Source of the DNA: JAAFHI01 sp039793685
GTDB taxonomy: Bacteria > Acidobacteriota > Blastocatellia > Chloracidobacteriales > Chloracidobacteriaceae
DNA length: 64,000 nt
Reading direction: 5' to 3'
Assembly (NCBI GenBank): GCA_039793685.1
Contig: JBDRAL010000018.1
Span: forward strand, 32,019 to 96,018
Shown here: piece by piece, positions 59,989 through 64,000 of the stretch
Layout of the letters: each line of letters opens with the position of its first letter
Position numbering within the stretch: position 1 is the first letter of the stretch
Position numbers and translations under genes: made by a program
The notes under the pieces: model-generated
The model's input: only the letters and a program-made list of their open reading frames with translations
Databases searched by the model: none
Told to the model about the DNA's origin: nothing

Positions 59989-60030
59989 CAAACAGCAAAA
60001 CGGGCGACCCGTTGCGGATCGCCCGTTTTG
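59989..60030. terminator. Rho-independent terminator for tRNA-Thr (minus strand)
   Basis: CAAAACGGGCGA (59996-60007) pairs perfectly with TCGCCCGTTTTG (60019-60030) around an 11-base loop. On the minus strand it follows the tRNA by 6 bp and ends TTTTGCTGTTTGC; it may also serve the plus-strand DUF3592 gene. Confidence 0.85.
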
Positions 60031-60036
60031 TGCTTC

Positions 60037-60112
<76 letters not shown>

Positions 60113-60181
60113 GCATTTGCCTTTCCCGTTTTCGGGAACGTGGAGAATAGCATACGTGTCAAGAGGGAGTCCGGAACAAAA

Positions 60182-60312
60182 GTCTGGAGTCGAGAGTCTT
60201 GAGTCTGGAGTCAAAGCGGGGGGCAAAGACCTGAAGACAAAAAAGGTCCGGCTCACGAAAGGTTCGATTTTTGAAACGGACTCCAGACTCTCGACTTCAG
60301 ACTCCAGACTTT
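60182..60312. repeat. Heptamer repeat array R15 (GAGTCTG class), inverted pair
   Basis: GTCTGGAGTCGAGAGTCTTG then AGTCTGGAGTC (60182-60213) pairs with GACTCCAGACTCTCGACTTC then AGACTCCAGAC (60280-60310). The 3' end of the methyltransferase gene and its TGA fall within the right arm. Confidence 0.85.
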
Positions 60313-60887
60313 TTCCCCACCATCGTTTCCACAATCCCCCACACCTCCCGGTCGGTGCGTTCAAAAGAAAATCCGGCGGCGGCGACGCTGGCGCGAGTGC
60401 GGCGGTTGAGGCGGCAACCGGCGGCGAGCCGTTTCTGGAGCGGCGTCAGCAGGTCGGCGAGCAGGCCGAGAACGTGCGGCGGGCGGACGTGTTCGAGCAG
60501 TAAAAGTTTGCCGTCGGGGCGCAATACGCGGCGGATTTCGGCGAGCGTTTGCGCAGGGTCGTCAACCGTGCAGAGGACGAGCGTGGCGACGACCGTGTCG
60601 AAACTCGCGTCGGGGAAGGGCAGCCGTTCGCCGGGGACGGCCTCGAAGCGGACCGAAAGATTCGGCGCGACGGGTTTGGTCCGCGCGATGTCGAGCATGG
60701 CCGGTTCGGGGTCGGTGAAGACGAGCGACCCGGCGTTGGCATAAAGGGCGAGATTGACGCCCGTTCCACCGCCGATTTCAAGGACGTCGCCGGTGGCGAG
60801 CGGCAGCAGGGCGCGGCGGCGCTTGCCGAAGACGCGGCGTTCGAGCGGACGCATGCAGTCGTCGTACTGACGGGCGAAGCGGCACAT
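60297..60887 (-). CDS. Class I SAM-dependent methyltransferase
   Basis: This 196-residue methyltransferase_11-type enzyme has motif I LPLATGDVLEIGGGTGVNLA (about 28-47), the acidic loop VFTDPEPAMLDIARTK, motif II PDASFDTVVATLVLCTVDDP and motif III VLRPDGKLLLLEHVRPP. The C-terminus carries ASVAAAGFSFERTDREVWGI. The N-terminal FARQYDDCMRPLERRVFGKR is typical of UbiE-like small-molecule or lipid methyltransferases (METTL7-like). The start at 60887 follows the CBS gene stop by 4 bp; 60947 would overlap it. The last codons and stop are made of heptamer repeat. Confidence 0.85.
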   Translation of the reverse strand: MCRFARQYDDCMRPLERRVFGKRRRALLPLATGDVLEIGGGTGVNLALYANAGSLVFTDPEPAMLDIARTKPVAPNLSVRFEAVPGERLPFPDASFDTVVATLVLCTVDDPAQTLAEIRRVLRPDGKLLLLEHVRPPHVLGLLADLLTPLQKRLAAGCRLNRRTRASVAAAGFSFERTDREVWGIVETMVGKKSGV

Positions 60888-60891
60888 CGGG

Positions 60892-61332
60892 TTACGTCCC
60901 GGTAATCGAGCGATCTTCCGTTCTGGCGCTGTCGTCGAAGTCATCAATGGCCTCGATACCGCGCCGGATGATGTCGGCCACTGAAATAACCCCGATGATC
61001 TTGCCCATTTCGACGACCGGCACGCGTTGGAGTTTGTGCGAGCCGATCACCCGCGCGACGAATTTCACGTCGAACGAGGGATCGACCATGAACAGCGGCT
61101 TGGTCATCACCTGATGAACACGGGCTTTGTCGATATCGCCGCCCGAGGCGACGACCTTCGAGACGATGTCGCTCTCGGTAATGATGCCGTGCGCGTCGTA
61201 CTCGTCACGCGGGTTCACGATCAGGCAGTGAACACGCGTCCGGCGCATGAGCAGAATGGCTTCACGGACAGTGTCGTCGCCATCAATAAAGTCGAAATCG
61301 AGCGTCATCAGGTCGCGTGCGCGCATGAACAA
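60892..61332 (-). CDS. Tandem CBS-domain protein
   Basis: This 146-residue stand-alone CBS pair (Bateman module) probably binds adenosine nucleotides. CBS1 (about 1-60) reads ARDLMTLDFDFIDGDDTVRE, HCLIVNPRDEYDAHGIITES then DIV. CBS2 (about 72-135) reads VHQVMTKPLFMVDPSFDVKF and LQRVPVVEMGKIIGVISVAD. A short acidic tail follows. An in-frame ATG two codons downstream (61326) is equally likely as a start. It is transcribed with the methyltransferase gene (4-bp gap), but a functional link is not evident. An AATTGAG array separates it from the upstream gene. Confidence 0.87.
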   Translation of the reverse strand: MFMRARDLMTLDFDFIDGDDTVREAILLMRRTRVHCLIVNPRDEYDAHGIITESDIVSKVVASGGDIDKARVHQVMTKPLFMVDPSFDVKFVARVIGSHKLQRVPVVEMGKIIGVISVADIIRRGIEAIDDFDDSARTEDRSITGT

Positions 61333-61428
61333 TTGAGGGTTGAGAATTCAGAATTGAGAATTGGCCTCAGGAGAAGCCAATTCTCAGTTTTTCCACTCTC
61401 AATTCTCAATTCTCAATTGTCAATTGAA
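61329..61428. repeat. Heptamer repeat array R16 (AATTGAG class), inverted pair
   Basis: CAATTGAGGGTTGAGAATTC then AGAATTGAGAATTGG (61330-61364) pairs with CCAATTCTCAG...CTCAATTCTCAATTCTCAAT then TGTCAATTG (61377-61427). It lies between the duplicated helical-repeat gene and the CBS gene. Confidence 0.85.
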
Positions 61429-61430
61429 AA

Positions 61431-63365
61431 TCATCCTGATCCGGACTCGCGTCGCTTGGTAATGAGCCGGTTGGCGGCCTGGCGGAGGGCGTCGGGAACG
61501 GCCTTGCTCTTGCCGAGATTCATCAGGTCGCGGTTTTGGAGGCGATTGATGTACTGCATGCTGAAGTTCAGCGGGCAGCGGGCGTTGCGCACGAGGTTGT
61601 GCATGATCGTGTAGTTGCTGATCCACGAGCGGTTCATGGCGATGATCCGCAGAACGTCCTCGCTGATGCCCTTGATGTTGGCGATGCTTTCGACTTCCGC
61701 CTCGCTGATTCGGGGATTCTTGACCACGGCGGTGCAGACCATCCGGTTGGCATCGCGGATGAGGATGGCGCGGGCTTCGCGTCCTCCCTTGATCGCCGCG
61801 AAGATGCGCTCCTTGACCGACATCCGGGCGAGGAGTTGGTAGATCGAAAGTCGTTGGCTCGATTCTCCGTCCTTTTGGGCCTCGGCCAGCAGGTCAATGC
61901 CTTCCTCGCTCTTGACCGTTGCCAGCATGGCTTCGAACGCCGCGTCGGCTGTTTCCGCGTCCGGGGCTTCATCCGAAAAGGTTTGGCCGACTTCGGATTC
62001 GAATGCCGCCAGCAGTGACTGAAATTCCGCTTCGAACGCCTCGTCGGAAATTGGCGGAGCGTCCAGAATGCCGGCAAACTTGGCGGCGCGCGCCTGACGT
62101 TCGCGGGCGACCTGTTCCGCCCCAAGTTCCTTTTCGAAGAATTCGGTTTTGACTTCACGAGCGCGGCGGACGGCTTCAAATGTACTCGCCGGATTATTGA
62201 GTACCGCCTCGATGATGTCGGGCAGCCGAATCAGCCGTTGCTGGTTGATGGTGACGGCTTCGAGCAGTGACCCGTCGCGGGCGTTTTTGGCGAAAGCGAG
62301 AACGGCCGAGTCCGGTGTTGACGGGTTGACCAGAATCGTTTCACCCATTTGCGACGTCAGGCGATCCCACAGCAGCAGGTAATGCAGGACTTCCTCTGGC
62401 GTCTCCTTGCTCTGGACGATGGGCAGCAGTTTTTCCGGATCGAGCTGGTCAATCGAAGTTCGCGCCGCGAAGGCGATTTCGTCGTCATCGTCCGCCGTAA
62501 GCAGAACCTGCGCGAACAGCATGTCTTCCGGGCCGAGCGGCAGCTTCCCTTGCGCAACCATCAGCTTGGCCGGGCGCGGCGCCTTGCCCTGCTGGATCAT
62601 CGCAATCGGACCGACTGAGGAAATCTTTCCCGAAGGTTGAAATCCGGCGGCTGAACTCGTGGCGGGGCGCGGTCCCGGCGCGGGGGGGGGCGGCGGCGCA
62701 ACCGAGGCTGGTGGTTCGACGGCGGCTGGCGGCGGCTGAGGAGGAGGCGCGGAAATCGGCGGCGGCGCGACGGGGGCGTCATCAAACATTTCCGGAATCA
62801 GGTCGGCGACCGACTTGACCTCGGCGCGACTCTGGGCCGCCACCTCTCCGCTGACCTGTCGGCGGCCGAATTCTTTTTCCAGAAACTCGGTTTTGACTTC
62901 GCGGGCGCGACGTTCGGCTTCGGGCGTCCGGCGCGGATTATGAAGAATGGCCTCGATAAGCTGCGGATTTCGAATGAGCCGTTGCTGGTTGACCGTGAGC
63001 GCCTCGATGAGCGTCGGACTGCCGGTTGAAAAGGCGAGCTGGGTGGCGGCGTTGTCCGGTGTTGCCCGGTTGAACAGGGTGGCTTCGGCGACTGCCTCGG
63101 GCATGCCGGGCGCGACGCACATAAACGCCAGCAGTTCCGGGGCCGTTCCTTCATTGCGGGCGATGGGAAGGAGAACCGCCGGATCGAGACTCCCGATGGA
63201 GGAAATCGCCGCCGACTGGATTTCGGGATCGAGGTCGCGCGTCAGCAGTGCCAGCGTTTCAAGTAAAACTTCGGGAGGAAGCGGCAACAGTCCCTTGGCC
63301 GCCGCGATTTTCGCGGTTTTCGGGGCAGCGCCGGTTCGAATCGCTTGAAGGACGGGATGACTCAT
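61431..63365 (-). CDS. Internally duplicated helical-repeat protein of unknown function
   Basis: This 644-residue cytoplasmic protein is built from two copies of a HEAT-like module joined by a Pro/Ala linker (about 200-250). The duplication is plain in NQQRLIRNPQLIEAILHNPR (about 126) against NQQRLIRLPDIIEAVLNNPA (about 380), each followed by REVKTEFxEKExG. The C-terminal third is a third helical region with LSIYQLLARMSVKERIFAAI, KGGREARAILIRDANRMVCT and AVVKNPRISEAEVESIANIK. This last block is shared, in my recollection, by uncharacterised proteins of Acidobacteriota and Deltaproteobacteria. There is no signal peptide and no enzyme motif; a scaffold role is possible. Confidence 0.75.
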   Translation of the reverse strand: MSHPVLQAIRTGAAPKTAKIAAAKGLLPLPPEVLLETLALLTRDLDPEIQSAAISSIGSLDPAVLLPIARNEGTAPELLAFMCVAPGMPEAVAEATLFNRATPDNAATQLAFSTGSPTLIEALTVNQQRLIRNPQLIEAILHNPRRTPEAERRAREVKTEFLEKEFGRRQVSGEVAAQSRAEVKSVADLIPEMFDDAPVAPPPISAPPPQPPPAAVEPPASVAPPPPPAPGPRPATSSAAGFQPSGKISSVGPIAMIQQGKAPRPAKLMVAQGKLPLGPEDMLFAQVLLTADDDDEIAFAARTSIDQLDPEKLLPIVQSKETPEEVLHYLLLWDRLTSQMGETILVNPSTPDSAVLAFAKNARDGSLLEAVTINQQRLIRLPDIIEAVLNNPASTFEAVRRAREVKTEFFEKELGAEQVARERQARAAKFAGILDAPPISDEAFEAEFQSLLAAFESEVGQTFSDEAPDAETADAAFEAMLATVKSEEGIDLLAEAQKDGESSQRLSIYQLLARMSVKERIFAAIKGGREARAILIRDANRMVCTAVVKNPRISEAEVESIANIKGISEDVLRIIAMNRSWISNYTIMHNLVRNARCPLNFSMQYINRLQNRDLMNLGKSKAVPDALRQAANRLITKRRESGSG

Positions 63366-63474
63366 GAATCAGGTGACGGACGTTCGGGGTGAGCGGCCGA
63401 GCAGCGGAAAATTGCGGAGTCCCGAACAGTAATCATCGCCGCGTTGCCTGTCAAAAAATGAAACCCCGGAAAAG

Positions 63475-63607
63475 TCATGAGTCGTGAGTCTGGAATCTGA
63501 AGTCAAAACGGAAAGCGTCCGGGAGTTAGGGACTCCCGGACGCTTTCCGGCTTGAATGGTGAGCGTTTCAGCCCGGACTCCGGACTCGCGACTCCGGACT
63601 CACGATT
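63475..63607. repeat. Heptamer repeat array R17 (GAGTCTG/GACTCCG class) around a GC hairpin
   Basis: GTCATGAGTCGTGAGTCTGG then AATCTGAAGTC (63475-63505) faces GACTCCGGACTCGCGACTCC then GGACTCACGA (63575-63604). Between them AAAGCGTCCGGGAGT (63512-63526) pairs with ACTCCCGGACGCTTT (63532-63546), a 15-bp terminator stem. Follows the FG-GAP gene stop. Confidence 0.82.
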
Positions 63608-63608
63608 T

Positions 63609-64000
63609 TCAGGGCTGTCCGTCCCAATCGCCGACAATGGGAATGTCGGTGGTCGTTCCGTAGACGAAGTTGATGTCGGCGAATCCGGTGGTGTTGGTGT
63701 TTCTCAAAAACCACTCGTTTCCGCGAACGATGCCGATCGTGTCGATGCCGTCGGCGTTCCAGTCGCCCGCCACCGGCTTGTCACCCGCGATGCCGTAGAA
63801 GAACTCCACGTCGGCGACGCCGGTCGTGTTCGTGTTGCGCAGATAGACGAAGCCGTTGGTCGGACGGAAACAGCCGATGGTGTCGATGCCGTCGCCGTTC
63901 CAGTCGCCGGCGATGTAGAGATCGGTCCCGTTGCCGTAGGCGAAACTCACGTCGGGCGCGCCGCCCGTGTTGGAGTTTCTCAAAAAGATGAGATTGCCCC
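63609..64000 (-). CDS. FG-GAP-like repeat surface protein, N-terminal part outside window
   Basis: This is the C-terminal 129 residues of a larger secreted protein. It consists of a repeat of about 45 residues seen nearly three times: DWNGDGIDTIGCFRPTNGFV, then YLRNTNTTGVADVEFFYG; DWNADGIDTIGIVRGNEWFL, then RNTNTTGFADINFVYG; and a last partial GDWDGQP. The GDWNGDGIDTIG stretch is a calcium-binding-like loop of FG-GAP/VCBS-type beta-propeller repeats. The frame stays open to the window edge (GNLIFLRNSN), so the start is upstream of position 64000. Such proteins are large surface or secreted proteins in Blastocatellia-like genomes; function unknown. Confidence 0.85.
   Translation of the reverse strand, partial: GNLIFLRNSNTGGAPDVSFAYGNGTDLYIAGDWNGDGIDTIGCFRPTNGFVYLRNTNTTGVADVEFFYGIAGDKPVAGDWNADGIDTIGIVRGNEWFLRNTNTTGFADINFVYGTTTDIPIVGDWDGQP

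Overview
The window is a chromosomal segment of a GC-rich, Gram-negative, LPS-making heterotroph. Outer-membrane biology is explicit: lipid A synthesis and export (lpxB, msbA), BamD, a TolC-type channel, and a TonB-dependent receptor with an N-terminal carboxypeptidase-regulatory-like domain. The receptor type, the Ig-like and FG-GAP secreted proteins, the paired S41 peptidases and the AmmeMemoRadiSam protein fit Acidobacteriota, most likely class Blastocatellia. That placement is inference from gene style, not from a marker gene.

Layout. 1-11.6 kb is housekeeping and regulation: rdgB (cut by the edge), rpoD, an ADP-ribosylglycohydrolase, hpt, a PilZ-like protein, an S41 peptidase, an FHA protein, xseB, a cytochrome c and Tat-exported ferritin-like protein divergent from an ECF sigma/cupin anti-sigma pair, ruvB and a DUF2203 protein. 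11.7-22.5 kb is envelope and secreted material: a TolC-like channel, a 908-residue HEAT protein, a tandem array of four paralogous secreted proteins of unknown function (one frameshifted), and an FHA-transmembrane-trypsin fusion. 22.6-26.2 kb is a pseudopilin operon whose first gene has an abnormally AT-rich 5' half. 26.2-31.7 kb holds a helicase without its first RecA domain, a small zinc ribbon protein, an orphan LolD-like ATPase and the TonB receptor. 32-39 kb has lpxB, an IS200-like transposase, msbA, a JmjC-like protein, a PASTA protein, rpe and bamD. 39-53 kb is mainly catabolic: an M14 peptidase, hisB, a second S41 peptidase, a GH13 amylase and a GH15 glucoamylase, then an HxlR regulator divergent from a DJ-1/F420-oxidoreductase fusion, and a SpoIIE phosphatase sensor. 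53-64 kb has a HAD phosphatase, a lytic transglycosylase, a Memo protein, an M1 peptidase, two membrane proteins, tRNA-Thr(CGU), a methyltransferase, a CBS protein, an internally duplicated helical-repeat protein and a partial FG-GAP protein.

The most striking signal is non-coding. At least 17 intergenic sites carry degenerate tandem repeats whose unit is always 7 bp, although the 7-bp word differs from site to site (GGGATCA, GAGTCTG, TTGAAGA, GTCGGGT, CAGTCGC, GGATGAG, AATTGAG, GGTCAGT, AGTTATG classes). Many arrays begin at or inside the stop codon of the upstream gene and are paired with an inverted copy. They resemble the heptanucleotide STRR repeats of heterocystous cyanobacteria.

Two further palindrome families look REP/BIME-like. 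One, CCTATGGC-NNNN-GCCATAGG, sits beside the IS200-like transposase. The other, with a loop core near GACCG..AGGGA, always occurs as inverted pairs, and its stems differ between copies by compensating changes.
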